Origin: Leisingera sp. ANG-Vp
GTDB taxonomy: Bacteria; Pseudomonadota; Alphaproteobacteria; Rhodobacterales; Rhodobacteraceae
Reading direction: 5' to 3'
Assembly (NCBI RefSeq): GCF_000813725.1
Contig: NZ_JWLD01000027.1
Span: 1 to 64,000 of the forward strand
DNA: 64,000 bases
The first letter of the stretch is position 1. Each line of letters starts with the position of its first letter. The notes beneath the pieces are model-generated. The model was not told the DNA's origin, ran no database searches, and saw nothing but the letters and a program-made list of their open reading frames with translations. Of this stretch, positions 1-8,411 are shown piece after piece. Position numbers and translations under genes: made by a program.

Positions 1-76
1 CGCGCCCGCCGGGGGGGGGGCGGACGCGTGCCCGCCGCTAGCGCGACGGGCGGGAAATCTGAGGAAACACGGCACT

Positions 77-835
77 TCAATGCCCCAAAACTTGGCTGAG
101 GAAGGTTTTGGTGCGTTCGTTCTGCGGGTTGTCGAAGAACTGTTCCGGCGTGCCCTGCTCGACAATTTCGCCATCGGCCATGAAGATCACCCGGTCGGCG
201 ACCTGGCGGGCAAAGCCCATCTCATGGGTGACGCAGACCATAGTCATGCCCTCTTCGGCCAGCGACACCATCACGTCGAGCACTTCGGAAATCATCTCAG
301 GATCCAGGGCCGAGGTGGGTTCGTCGAACAGCATGATCTCGGGCTTCATGCAGAGCGCCCGGGCAATGGCGACGCGCTGCTGCTGGCCGCCGGACAGCTG
401 GCCGGGGAATTTGTCGGCCTGCTCGGGGATCTTGACCTTGTGCAGGTATTCCATCGCCACCGCTTCGGCCTCTTCGCGCTTCTGCTTGCGGACCAGGATC
501 GGCGCGAGGGTGCAGTTCTCCAGGATGGTCATATGCGGGAACAGGTTGAAGTGCTGGAACACCATGCCGGTCTCGCGGCGGATCTCGTCGATGTGGTCGA
601 GGTTGTCGTCCAGTTCGGTGCCCAGCACGTTGATCGAGCCCGCGTGGTAATCCTCCAGCTTGTTGATGCAGCGGATCAGGGTGGATTTGCCGGAGCCGGA
701 GGGGCCGCAGACGACGATCTTTTCGCCCTTGCGGATATCAAGGTTGATGTTTTTCAGCGCGTGAAAGCTGCCGTAGTATTTGTCCATATCGGCGATGCGC
801 ACGGCGGTGCCGGTGTCAATAGCAGTAGCGGGCAT
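77..835 (-). CDS. aapP: General L-amino acid ABC transporter ATP-binding protein (AapP/BztD type)
   Basis: This 252-residue protein is the cytoplasmic ATPase that powers a polar amino acid importer. The Walker A motif (GPSGSGKST) lies near residues 39-47, followed by the ABC signature LSGGQQQR, Walker B (IMLFDEP) and the switch histidine in VTHEMGF. The length matches the HisP/GlnQ/AapP family. An open frame continues far upstream, but it only shadows the permease gene; the ATG at 835 gives the normal N-terminus (MPATAIDTG). It lies 11 bp after the permease gene and is the last gene of a four-gene minus-strand operon. Substrate range is inferred from the AapJQM partners. Confidence 0.93.
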   Translation of the reverse strand: MPATAIDTGTAVRIADMDKYYGSFHALKNINLDIRKGEKIVVCGPSGSGKSTLIRCINKLEDYHAGSINVLGTELDDNLDHIDEIRRETGMVFQHFNLFPHMTILENCTLAPILVRKQKREEAEAVAMEYLHKVKIPEQADKFPGQLSGGQQQRVAIARALCMKPEIMLFDEPTSALDPEMISEVLDVMVSLAEEGMTMVCVTHEMGFARQVADRVIFMADGEIVEQGTPEQFFDNPQNERTKTFLSQVLGH

Positions 836-846
836 GGGTTCCTCCC

Positions 847-1914
847 TCAGCGGCTGGCAACGGCCAGGCGGCGTTCCAGATAGGCGCCGTAGCGGGACAG
901 CGCGAAGACGAAGACAAAGAAGATAAGCGCCACGAAGCTGTAGACTTCGATATGGGCAAAGCTCCATTCGGCGGTGCCAAAGGCGGCATTGCCCGAGGCC
1001 ATCACATCGAAGAAGCCGATGATCACAACCAGCGAGGTCTCTTTGAAGGTGATCACAAACTGGTTGATGGTCGGCGGCAGCGCGTTGCGGAAGGCCTGCG
1101 GCAGCACGATGTAGCTGATGCGGTGCCAGTAGGACATGCCTAGCGCCTTGGCGGCCTCTTCCTGGCCAGCGGGCAGCGCCTGCATGCCGCCGCGGATGAT
1201 CTCGGCCTGGTAGCAGGCAAAGAACAGCGCGTAGCCGACGATTACCCGGTAGAGCTTGTCGCCGATCAGCCAGCCCGGCAGCACGAAGGGCAGCACGATG
1301 GCAAAGGTGAACATGATCGACAGCAAGGGCAGCGAGCGGATGGTGTCGATCACCAGCCCCATGGTGCGGGCGATCCACGGGAGCTCGGACCGGCGCAACA
1401 GGGCAAAGACGATCGACAGCGGCATGCCGATGATGGCGACGGCGGCAAAGACAAAGATGGTCAGTGACAGACCGCCCCAGCTTTGCGGCGGGATTTCCTT
1501 GAGCCCGAAATAGCCACCCGCCATCAGCACATAGAAGATGGCAAAGCCGGTGAGCCACAGCACCGGCAGGCGTATGGCATTCCAGAACCAGGGCACGCAG
1601 GAGAGCGCGGTGACCAGCACGATGGCGGCGCAGGCGATGGCAGAGCGCCACTGTTCCTCGAACGGGTAGAGGCCGAACAGGATCAGCCGCCAGCGCGCGT
1701 CGATCACCGACCAGCAGGCGCCGGCATCATGGCCGCAGTGCTCCTTGTCGGCGGCACTGAACACGGCGTCCAGAACGGCCCAGTTCAGCAGGCTCCAAAG
1801 GATCCACAGGGTGATGGCGCCAAAGAGGACCGACATGGCGGTATCCAGGCGGGTGGCGAAGTAGCGGGTGCGGATGTGATCCAGCAGGGTGGGGCGGTGG
1901 TAGGTCTTGGCCAT
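847..1914 (-). CDS. aapM: General L-amino acid ABC transporter permease (AapM/BztC type)
   Basis: This 355-residue inner-membrane permease is one of the two channel subunits of the Aap/Bzt importer. It has several hydrophobic segments, a HisM-type permease domain in the C-terminal half and the EAA loop ([23 protein letters not shown]) that contacts the ATPase. As in AapM/BztC, there is extra N-terminal sequence compared with a minimal HisM permease, although this copy is towards the short end for the family. It sits between aapQ and aapP with short gaps, so the operon order aapJ-aapQ-aapM-aapP is preserved. Confidence 0.92.
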   Translation of the reverse strand: MAKTYHRPTLLDHIRTRYFATRLDTAMSVLFGAITLWILWSLLNWAVLDAVFSAADKEHCGHDAGACWSVIDARWRLILFGLYPFEEQWRSAIACAAIVLVTALSCVPWFWNAIRLPVLWLTGFAIFYVLMAGGYFGLKEIPPQSWGGLSLTIFVFAAVAIIGMPLSIVFALLRRSELPWIARTMGLVIDTIRSLPLLSIMFTFAIVLPFVLPGWLIGDKLYRVIVGYALFFACYQAEIIRGGMQALPAGQEEAAKALGMSYWHRISYIVLPQAFRNALPPTINQFVITFKETSLVVIIGFFDVMASGNAAFGTAEWSFAHIEVYSFVALIFFVFVFALSRYGAYLERRLAVASR

Positions 1915-1927
1915 GGCGTGTGCTCCT

Positions 1928-3097
1928 TCAGATCCGCAGCTGCGTGCCTTTGAGCTTGATCGCGTCGTTCACGCGATTGAGCACCCAGGCCATGGAGTAG
2001 TTGATCAGCAGGTAGCCCCCCATCAGGATCCCGATCAGCTCCAGCGTCTGGCCGGACTGGTTGATCGAGGTGGAGACCACCATGAAGAAGTCCGCAAAGC
2101 CGATGGCGATGCCGATGGTGGTGGCTTTGAACAGCCAGACGTACTGGTTGATCATTGTCGGCAGCACCACGCGGATCGCCAGCGGCAGGCGGATGCGGCT
2201 GAAGATTTGCCAGCGGGTCAGGCCAAGGGCGTGGCCCGCCTCGCTCTGGCCGCCGGGGATGGCGTTGAAACCGGCGCGGATGATCTCTGCAATATAGGCG
2301 GCGCCGTAGATCGAAATGGCGATGATGCAGGCCAGGAGCTCCGGCGAGATGCGGATGCCGTCTCGGTAATTCAGCCCCTTGAGGTAGGGCATGTTGACCA
2401 GCGGGGTGTCCGGCAAGCGGCCGAGCCATATCGACAGGATGCCAAGGATAATGGCACCCAGCCACAGGCTGCGGCGCAGCGTTTTCTTACGTGCCTTGCC
2501 CATCCGCGAGAAGCGGCGCGCAGCACCGAGCCAGAGCGACAGGCCGAACGCGGCAAGCAGGAACAGGAAGGCGAGAAAGACGGAGCCGCCGGAGACATTC
2601 AGCCCGGGCACAAAGATGCCGCGGCCGGTGAGGGCAATGGAGTCCCAGACAAAAGGCGCCTGTTTCGGCTTTGGCAGCCCGATCAGCAGCGCGTACCAGA
2701 AGAACAGCTGCAAGAGCAGCGGCACGTTGCGGAAAATCTCGACAAATGCAGTGCCCAACAGCTCGGCCATGCCGTTGCCGGAAGTGCGCATGACGCCTGC
2801 GGTGACGCCCAGGACGGTTGCAACGGTCAGCCCGATGGCGCCGACAAACATTGAATTCAGCACTCCGACCAGAATGGCCCGCCAATAGGGAGAGGATGTG
2901 GAATAGTCGATCAGGGAGAAATTGATCTCCCAGCCGGTGGCGCGCTCAAGGAAGCCAAAGCCGGACGTCAGCCCCTGTGCCTCCAGGTTGGTTTGCGCGG
3001 TCAGTACAAAGACCACGATCATGATGAACAGGCCGCCGGTGAAGCCGGCCTGCAGGCCTGCGTCGCGCACGGATTTGCTTCTGAGCAAAGCTGTCAT
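1928..3097 (-). CDS. aapQ: General L-amino acid ABC transporter permease (AapQ/BztB type)
   Basis: This 389-residue inner-membrane permease is the second channel subunit. The N-terminal half contains a long region (around residues 50-220) that is typical of AapQ/BztB and absent from short HisQ permeases. The C-terminal half carries the EAA-type loop (SEAGHALGLTRWQIFSRIRLPLA) and ends VNDAIKLKGTQLRI. It begins about 60 bp after aapJ, beyond a strong hairpin, and a GGGGGGAGACACT stretch precedes its ATG. Assignment to the general amino acid family follows from the length, the paired permeases and the gene order. Confidence 0.92.
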   Translation of the reverse strand: MTALLRSKSVRDAGLQAGFTGGLFIMIVVFVLTAQTNLEAQGLTSGFGFLERATGWEINFSLIDYSTSSPYWRAILVGVLNSMFVGAIGLTVATVLGVTAGVMRTSGNGMAELLGTAFVEIFRNVPLLLQLFFWYALLIGLPKPKQAPFVWDSIALTGRGIFVPGLNVSGGSVFLAFLFLLAAFGLSLWLGAARRFSRMGKARKKTLRRSLWLGAIILGILSIWLGRLPDTPLVNMPYLKGLNYRDGIRISPELLACIIAISIYGAAYIAEIIRAGFNAIPGGQSEAGHALGLTRWQIFSRIRLPLAIRVVLPTMINQYVWLFKATTIGIAIGFADFFMVVSTSINQSGQTLELIGILMGGYLLINYSMAWVLNRVNDAIKLKGTQLRI

Positions 3098-3120
3098 AGT
3101 GTCTCCCCCCTTTGTTTGAC

Positions 3121-3144
3121 GGGCAGAGCCGGATGGCTCTGCCC
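3121..3144 (-). terminator. Intercistronic hairpin between aapJ and aapQ
   Basis: A perfect 10-bp inverted repeat (GGGCAGAGCC, loop ggat, GGCTCTGCCC) lies between the aapJ stop and the aapQ start. It has no following U-run, so it is more likely an RNA-stabilising or attenuating hairpin than a full terminator. Such hairpins behind binding-protein genes commonly keep the binding protein in excess over the membrane subunits; that role is inferred here. Confidence 0.7.
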
Positions 3145-3158
3145 GGGTTCAAACCGGA

Positions 3159-4190
3159 TCAGTCGATGATCATCGGGTAGAAGACGCCGCCCTCGGTATA
3201 GAGCGCGTTGATGCCGCGGGGCAGGTTGTAGGGCGAGCCGGAGCCGATGTTGCGCTCGTAGATCTCGCCGAAATTGCCGACTTCCTTGATCATGTTGTAG
3301 GCCCAGTCGTCCTTGAGGCCGAGGCGCTCGCCGTAGCCCGGGGTCACGCCCAGGAACTTGCCCACGGTGGTCGACGGCGGGTTGGCCTTGAACTCATCCA
3401 CGTTGGCGGAGGTGATGCCTTGCGCCTCGGCGTACCAGAGCGAGTTCAGCATCCAGTTCTGCACATCCAGCCAGTCCGGGTCGCCTTCGGGCACGATGAT
3501 GCCTTCGGCTTCCAGCTCCAGCACGTCGGGCAGGATCACATGGGCGGAGGGGTCTTCGGCCTCAACCCGGGCGGCGGCCAGGCTGGGCGCCCATTCGATC
3601 AGCCCGTCGCAGCGGCCGCCGAAGTAGGAGGTGCGGACCTCGTCGCCTTTCTCAAAGACGATGATTTCGGCGTCGATGCTGTTGCTTTCCAGGTATGAGG
3701 CCAGGACACGCTCGGTGGAGGTGCCGGCCGAAACGCAGATCGAGCCGCCGTCCAGATCCGCCACGCTTTCCGCTTCGGTTTCGGCATGGGCCATCACCTG
3801 GAAGGCGCCGATGAAATAGGGGCGGCTGTAGGCCAGGTTCAGTTCGGTGTCGCGGCTTTGGGTCCAGCCGGAGACCTTGATCACCACGTCGATGTCGCCT
3901 GACTGCAGCGCCGGCCAGCGCTGGGCCCAGCTGATCGGCACGATTTCCAGGTTGCCGTCGGACTGGCCGAACAGGCCCGCCGCCAGCGCCTTGCACAGGT
4001 CGATGTCGACGCCCTTCCAATTGCCCTGATCATCCACCTCGGCAAAGCCCAGGAATGAGCCGTTATGGCCCGAGCACAAGAGCGAGCCACGCTCCAGGAC
4101 AGTGCTGAGGCGGGTGTCATCAGCGGCAAATGCGGTGCCTGCCGCCAGTGCGGCAGCGCCTGCTGCGGCGCTCAATACCAGTGGTTTCAT
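3159..4190 (-). CDS. aapJ: General L-amino acid ABC transporter substrate-binding protein (AapJ/BztA type)
   Basis: This 343-residue periplasmic protein captures amino acids for the Aap/Bzt importer. A Sec signal peptide (MKPLVLSAAAG to TAFAAD) is followed by an SBP_bac_3 domain with the expected RGSLLCSGHNGSFLGFAEVD opening, FKGVDIDLCKALA-like segment and family length. The open frame begins 12 codons earlier, but GGGAGGAAAAC lies directly before the ATG at 4190 and the signal peptide starts there. It is the first gene of the operon and is divergent from a GntR regulator. Confidence 0.94.
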   Translation of the reverse strand: MKPLVLSAAAGAAALAAGTAFAADDTRLSTVLERGSLLCSGHNGSFLGFAEVDDQGNWKGVDIDLCKALAAGLFGQSDGNLEIVPISWAQRWPALQSGDIDVVIKVSGWTQSRDTELNLAYSRPYFIGAFQVMAHAETEAESVADLDGGSICVSAGTSTERVLASYLESNSIDAEIIVFEKGDEVRTSYFGGRCDGLIEWAPSLAAARVEAEDPSAHVILPDVLELEAEGIIVPEGDPDWLDVQNWMLNSLWYAEAQGITSANVDEFKANPPSTTVGKFLGVTPGYGERLGLKDDWAYNMIKEVGNFGEIYERNIGSGSPYNLPRGINALYTEGGVFYPMIID

Positions 4191-4206
4191 GTTTTCCTCC
4201 CATTCT

Positions 4207-4251
4207 TGTCGACATTTTGTCTGCACGTTTTGTGTCGACAGTTTGGCGACA
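4207..4251. promoter_or_regulatory. Candidate GntR operator: repeated TGTCGACA palindromes
   Basis: The gap between aapJ and the GntR gene holds two exact copies of the 8-bp palindrome TGTCGACA, at 4207-4214 and 4233-4240, and a one-mismatch copy TGGCGACA at 4244-4251. The first two are 26 bp apart. FadR/FCD-type GntR proteins commonly bind short palindromes with GT...AC half-sites, so these are good candidate sites for the adjacent regulator. Binding is inferred. Confidence 0.6.
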
Positions 4252-4329
4252 CGTCAATAAATTTGTTTGGCCCGGCAAATGCTGTATGAGTAGGCAGAGG
4301 AGCCGCTTGCCGCCTTTGGAAGAGTAAAA

Positions 4330-5034
4330 ATGACGGAAAATCAGCAGTCTGCACAAAAGCTTGCCAAGGGGCGCGGGGCCAAATTTGTCTATGACGAGCT
4401 GCGCCGGGAGATCCTGACGCTGGAGCTGGCCCCGGGGGAACCGCTGGATGAGACCAGCCTGTCGCAGCGATTCGCCATGTCGCGCTCGCCGATCCGCGAA
4501 GCTTTGGTGCGGCTGTCAGCCGACGGGCTGGTTGAAATGCTGTCGAACCGCTCGACCCTGGTGGCGCCGATCCGGCTGGGGGAGTTTCCCCGTTACGTCG
4601 AGGCGCTGGATTTCCTGCAGCGGATAAATACCAGGCTGGCGGCAGAGTTCCGCAGCGCGGCGGATCTGGAGCAGATGACCCGGGATGCAGAGGCCTTTGA
4701 GGAGGCCTGCCGCAAGAACAATTATCTGCGGATGTCTGCCACCAACCGGGATTTCCATATGACCATCGCGGCAGCGGGCCGGAACCCCTATCTGGCGCGG
4801 TCTTACGGGCAGCTGCTGGATGAGGGGCGGCGGCTGCTGCACATGCATTTCGACTATATCCAGTCGTCGGCGACGGATCATCTGCTGACCAGCGAGCATT
4901 TCGATATCATCGAGGCAATCCGCAATCAGGACGTGCCGCTGGCCGACAAGCTGGCGCATGAGCATACCCGGCAGTTCCATGACCGGTTCATGAACTTCCT
5001 GAGCGCGCGCTACCACTCAGATTTCGAGTTCTGA
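4330..5034 (+). CDS. GntR family transcriptional regulator, FCD type
   Basis: This 234-residue regulator has an N-terminal winged-helix GntR domain (residues about 18-80, with ETSLSQRFAMSRSPIREALVRLSADGLVEM) and an all-helical C-terminal FCD ligand domain (about 90-225). The FCD metal/ligand histidines are represented by NRDFHMTIA, SEHFDII and LAHEHTRQFHDRF. It is divergent from aapJ across a 139-bp gap with palindromes, so it probably controls amino acid uptake in response to an acidic metabolite. The ligand cannot be read from sequence. Confidence 0.9.
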   Translation: MTENQQSAQKLAKGRGAKFVYDELRREILTLELAPGEPLDETSLSQRFAMSRSPIREALVRLSADGLVEMLSNRSTLVAPIRLGEFPRYVEALDFLQRINTRLAAEFRSAADLEQMTRDAEAFEEACRKNNYLRMSATNRDFHMTIAAAGRNPYLARSYGQLLDEGRRLLHMHFDYIQSSATDHLLTSEHFDIIEAIRNQDVPLADKLAHEHTRQFHDRFMNFLSARYHSDFEF

Positions 5035-5338
5035 GCCCGGCGGCAGCCCCGCAAACATCTGACACGATTCCCTGCCACCTGCCGCTTGCGGGCAGAGCGG
5101 AGCCGTTGAGCGGTACAAACTGCTGGGCCTGAACGTCCTGTCCTAGACAGCTGATTTCTCCTGTTTGCAAGGTCTTACGGCATCGCTTGAGCGGTTGCGG
5201 GTCACTGCTAATTGTAGCAAATGGAACTGAAAATAACAAAAGTATTGCAAATGCAACAAATCTCGACCTAAAGTCTCACCCGATGCGGCCCGCAAGAACC
5301 CGCACCAGTCTGACGCGTCCTGAGCAAGGGAGGGAAAC
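5035..5338 (+). promoter_or_regulatory. Upstream region of the TRAP operon with candidate operator
   Basis: This 304-bp gap holds no credible gene. Its AT-rich part (about 5205-5265) contains ATTGCAAATGCAACAAAT at 5244-5261, which includes the near-palindrome TTGCAAATGCAA. The core ATTGCAAATG recurs at 8332-8341, just ahead of the RpiR gene downstream of the TRAP operon. A shared site for that regulator is the simplest reading. An AGGGAGG ribosome-binding site immediately precedes the SBP start. Confidence 0.45.
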
Positions 5339-6352
5339 ATGCTCAAATCACTCAAATTCGGAAAACTCCTGGGCCGGGCCGGCCTGGCAGGCGCCCTGGC
5401 CCTGTCCGTTGCCACCCTGGCCTCCGCTGCCGACATGCGCCTGAAATTCGCAGGCACCTTCCCGGTCGATCACCCCGGCACCAAGATGATGGAGCAGATC
5501 AAGGCGGATATCGAAGCTGCTGACGTGGGCCTCAAGGTCTCGCTGTTCCCGGCCAACCAGCTGGGGTCAGGCGAAGCGCTGATGGAAGACACCATCCGCG
5601 GCAACATCGACTTCACCGCCGCCTTTATCTACAGCCACAAGGATCCGCGGCTGGAGTTCCTGTCGATGCCGTTCCTCGTCAACAATTTCGACGAGATGGA
5701 CAGCATCATGCGCAACATGGACAGCCCCTTTAACCAGATCCTGCAGGAGCGCCTGAACGAACTGGGCCTGCGCCTGCTGGCCAACAACCCCGAAGGATTC
5801 ACCGGCATCGTTGCCAACAAGAAGCCGGAGAACTGGAACGTCATGGGTTCCAAGGACATGAACATCCGGGTCTGGTCTTCGCCTGTTGTGAAGAACATGG
5901 TCGAAGGCCTGGGCTTTCAGGCAACCACCATGGCCTGGGGCGACATCTTCCCGGCGCTGCAGTCGGGCATCGTGGACGGCGCGATCTGCTGCACCAAGTC
6001 GGCGACCTATTCGATCTTTGCGCAGTCGGATGTGGGCAAATACTACGTCCAGTACAACTCGGTGTCCGAGCTGACCTCCTATTACGCCTCCGAGAAGACC
6101 TGGGCCAAGCTGGACGACGCGCAGCGCGCGGCTGTGCAGGCAGCCTTCACCAAGGCGTCGGATGATTTCTTTGCCTACAACCGCGAGAACGACGCCAAGT
6201 TCGGCGAGCTGCTGCAGGAAAAGGGGTATGAGATCCTGGCCCTGAACGACGACGAGCAGGCTGCGATGGCCGCTTGGGTGCGTGAAAACATCTGGCCGAC
6301 CATGGTGGACACCATCGGCCAGGACACGCTGGACCGTCTGACCGCGGAGTAA
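5339..6352 (+). CDS. TRAP transporter substrate-binding protein, DctP family
   Basis: This 337-residue periplasmic binding protein belongs to a tripartite ATP-independent transporter. A signal peptide (MLKSLKFGKLLGRAG to TLASAAD) precedes the DctP fold, with the typical FAGTFPVDHPGTKMMEQ opening, the arginine-containing NIRVWSSPVVKNMVEGLG segment that usually pairs with a ligand carboxylate, and PALQSGIVDGAICC. AGGGAGG lies 6-12 bp before the ATG. It is followed by small and large TRAP permeases in one operon. The substrate is unknown, although the conserved arginine points to a carboxylate. Confidence 0.92.
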   Translation: MLKSLKFGKLLGRAGLAGALALSVATLASAADMRLKFAGTFPVDHPGTKMMEQIKADIEAADVGLKVSLFPANQLGSGEALMEDTIRGNIDFTAAFIYSHKDPRLEFLSMPFLVNNFDEMDSIMRNMDSPFNQILQERLNELGLRLLANNPEGFTGIVANKKPENWNVMGSKDMNIRVWSSPVVKNMVEGLGFQATTMAWGDIFPALQSGIVDGAICCTKSATYSIFAQSDVGKYYVQYNSVSELTSYYASEKTWAKLDDAQRAAVQAAFTKASDDFFAYNRENDAKFGELLQEKGYEILALNDDEQAAMAAWVRENIWPTMVDTIGQDTLDRLTAE

Positions 6353-6420
6353 TCCAAGGACTGGGGCCGGCGGCATCCTGTGCTGCCGGCCCCTTCTGCC
6401 ACGGCGAAAGGGGAGGGCTG

Positions 6421-6978
6421 ATGAGCGAGATTACCGAAAGACTGCCGCATGGCGCAGCTGCCCCGCTGCGGGCGGCGCTGCGGTTCATGCGCCTGTTCGT
6501 GGCCGCAGGCGGCCTGTTGATGGCGCTGACCTTTCTGGCTGTTGTGATCATCCGCTACGGCTTTGCCGGCAATCTCTTTGCTTATGAGGAATGGCTGCTG
6601 GCGATCAGCTTCTGGACCTTCTTCTTTGGCGCCGCGCTGGCGGGCGAAAAGAAATCCCACGTCAACGCCGATATCCTGGGCGTGGTGCTGGGGGACGGCA
6701 AGCTGGCCTGGGCGCGGGGCATCCTCGTCTACCTGATCGAAATCGGGGTCGGCGCCTATATCGTCTACTGGTGCTACCTGGCGGTGGAGAGCGAGATCAT
6801 CGCCTACCCGCTGTGGGAGCGGACCACGGCGCTGAAGATCCCCGCTGTTCTCCCCCGTGCCGCGATCATGACCGGCTTTGCCTTCATGACCCTCTTCAAC
6901 GCGATTTACTTCGTGCTGCATCTCATCGATGGGCCCGACGCCTATCACGCGCCCCGCCCCGAGGAGGACGACGCATGA
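6421..6978 (+). CDS. TRAP transporter small permease, DctQ family
   Basis: This 185-residue membrane protein has four predicted transmembrane segments and the DctQ hallmark EEWLLAISFWTFFFGAALAGEKKSHVNADIL. It links the large permease with the binding protein in the inner membrane. GGGGAGGG precedes the ATG by 5 bp. Its stop codon overlaps the large-permease ATG (ATGA), indicating translational coupling. Confidence 0.9.
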   Translation: MSEITERLPHGAAAPLRAALRFMRLFVAAGGLLMALTFLAVVIIRYGFAGNLFAYEEWLLAISFWTFFFGAALAGEKKSHVNADILGVVLGDGKLAWARGILVYLIEIGVGAYIVYWCYLAVESEIIAYPLWERTTALKIPAVLPRAAIMTGFAFMTLFNAIYFVLHLIDGPDAYHAPRPEEDDA

Positions 6979-8267
6979 TCATCTTTGGCAGCATTGTCAT
7001 CATCTGCGGCCTGCTGTTGCTGGGCGTCAGCGTCTATATCGCCTTTGGCGCGGTTCTGCTGTTTCTGGCCATGACCGGCGGCCATGACATCACTGGCTAT
7101 CTGCCGGCGGGCTATTGGAAGATGAACACGCTGGTTCTGCTGGCAATCCCGCTGTTCATGATCTCCGGTGCGATCATGGAAAAGGGCAAGATCGCCGCAC
7201 CGCTGGTGGCATTGGCAGAGCTGTTCATCGGCCATATCAAGGGCGGTCTGTCCGCCGCTGCGGTGGTTGCCTCGGGCATTTTCGGGTCGATCTCCGGCAG
7301 CGCAAACGCGACACTTACCTGCATCGGCGGCATCATGATGCCGCATCTGCGCAAGGCGAATTACCCGGATGGCCTGTCTGCGGCGCTGATCGTCAGCGCC
7401 AGCCCCTTGGGTCTGCTGATCCCGCCGAGCTCTTCGCATATCCTCTATGCCTGGGTGGCGCAGCAGTCGGTGCTGAAGGCGTTCCTGTCGACCGTTTTTC
7501 CGGGCATCATCCTGATCGTCCTGCTGATTGCCACCAACCAATTTGCCCTGCGCAAATACAAGGACATCAAAACCACTGAAAAGCCGGTGGATTTTGCCCC
7601 GCAGTTCAAGCTGCAGACCCGTCAGGCAATGCCCGCGCTGCTGATGCCGCTGATCATCCTGGGTGGCATCTATGGCGGGATCATGACACCAACCGAAGCC
7701 GCGGGCGTGGCGGTGGTCTACTCAATCCCGATTGCGATTTATGTCTACCGCGGCCTCACCTGGCGCGGTCTGATGGAGACGCTGACCGGCGCGGGCATCA
7801 CCATCGGCGTGGTGATGACGATGATCTTCATGGTGCTGATCGTCTCGCGCTTCCTGATCTTCGAGGACATTCCGAACATCGCCCGCGATCTGGTGTTCTC
7901 GGTCTCGGAGAACCCGATTGTGATCCTCTTGATGGTCAACCTGGTGATGATCCTGATCGGGATGCTGATGGACGATATCTCGGGTCTGCTGCTGGCAACA
8001 CCGCTGCTCCTGCCCATTGTGCGCGATGTCGGGGTCGATCCGATCCATTTCGCGGCGATCCTGGGTGTGAACCTCGGGATGGCGAATGTCACCCCTCCAA
8101 CCGCACCGCTGCTTTATCTCGGCGCGCAGGTGACCGAGACGCCGGTGGGCAAGATGCTGGGTCCGACGCTTCTGTTCATCTTCTGTGCCTGGCTGCCGAC
8201 ACTGGCGCTGACCACCTTTGTTCCTCAGCTGTCGCTCTGGCTGCCGGATGTGCTGCTGAGCCGCTGA
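6975..8267 (+). CDS. TRAP transporter large permease, DctM family
   Basis: This 430-residue inner-membrane protein is the sodium-coupled transport subunit of the TRAP system. It is almost wholly hydrophobic, with about 12 membrane segments and the DctM repeats IPLFMISGAIMEKGKIAAPLVAL and SGSANATLTCIGGIMMPHLRK, plus PPSSSHILYAW and the C-terminal repeat with MLMDDISGLLLATPLLLPI. The frame is open far upstream through dctQ, but the ATG at 6975, overlapping the dctQ stop, gives the family's normal N-terminus and length. Confidence 0.92.
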   Translation: MIIFGSIVIICGLLLLGVSVYIAFGAVLLFLAMTGGHDITGYLPAGYWKMNTLVLLAIPLFMISGAIMEKGKIAAPLVALAELFIGHIKGGLSAAAVVASGIFGSISGSANATLTCIGGIMMPHLRKANYPDGLSAALIVSASPLGLLIPPSSSHILYAWVAQQSVLKAFLSTVFPGIILIVLLIATNQFALRKYKDIKTTEKPVDFAPQFKLQTRQAMPALLMPLIILGGIYGGIMTPTEAAGVAVVYSIPIAIYVYRGLTWRGLMETLTGAGITIGVVMTMIFMVLIVSRFLIFEDIPNIARDLVFSVSENPIVILLMVNLVMILIGMLMDDISGLLLATPLLLPIVRDVGVDPIHFAAILGVNLGMANVTPPTAPLLYLGAQVTETPVGKMLGPTLLFIFCAWLPTLALTTFVPQLSLWLPDVLLSR

Positions 8268-8273
8268 GGCCTC

Positions 8274-8308
8274 CCCGGGCGGCAAGATGATCCCCCGCGC
8301 CGCCCGGG
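8274..8308 (+). terminator. Hairpin after the TRAP operon
   Basis: A perfect 10-bp inverted repeat (CCCGGGCGGC and GCCGCCCGGG, 15-nt loop) begins six bases after the DctM stop. It has no strong U-run, so termination may be incomplete and allow some read-through into the downstream RpiR gene. Confidence 0.55.
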
Positions 8309-8331
8309 CCTTGAACTTCCCCGTTGCAAAG

Positions 8332-8341
8332 ATTGCAAATG
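8332..8341 (+). promoter_or_regulatory. ATTGCAAATG motif upstream of the RpiR gene
   Basis: This AT-rich stretch (GTTGCAAAGATTGCAAATG at 8323-8341) contains a repeated TTGCAAA core. It shares ATTGCAAATG with the site at 5244-5253 upstream of the TRAP operon. I infer a common regulator, most simply the RpiR protein encoded next. Confidence 0.4.
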
Positions 8342-8411
8342 TAAAATCTTGTGCAGCGGGGTGTATCGAATGGATCGGGCTGCACCCTTGGCAATTGCAG
8401 GGGAGCCTTGG

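Noticed and set aside
31-55. CCCGCC...GGCGGG stem near the window start as terminator of the aap operon
   Set aside because: The stem is only about 6 bp, lacks a U-run on the minus strand and lies in generally GC-rich sequence at the window edge.
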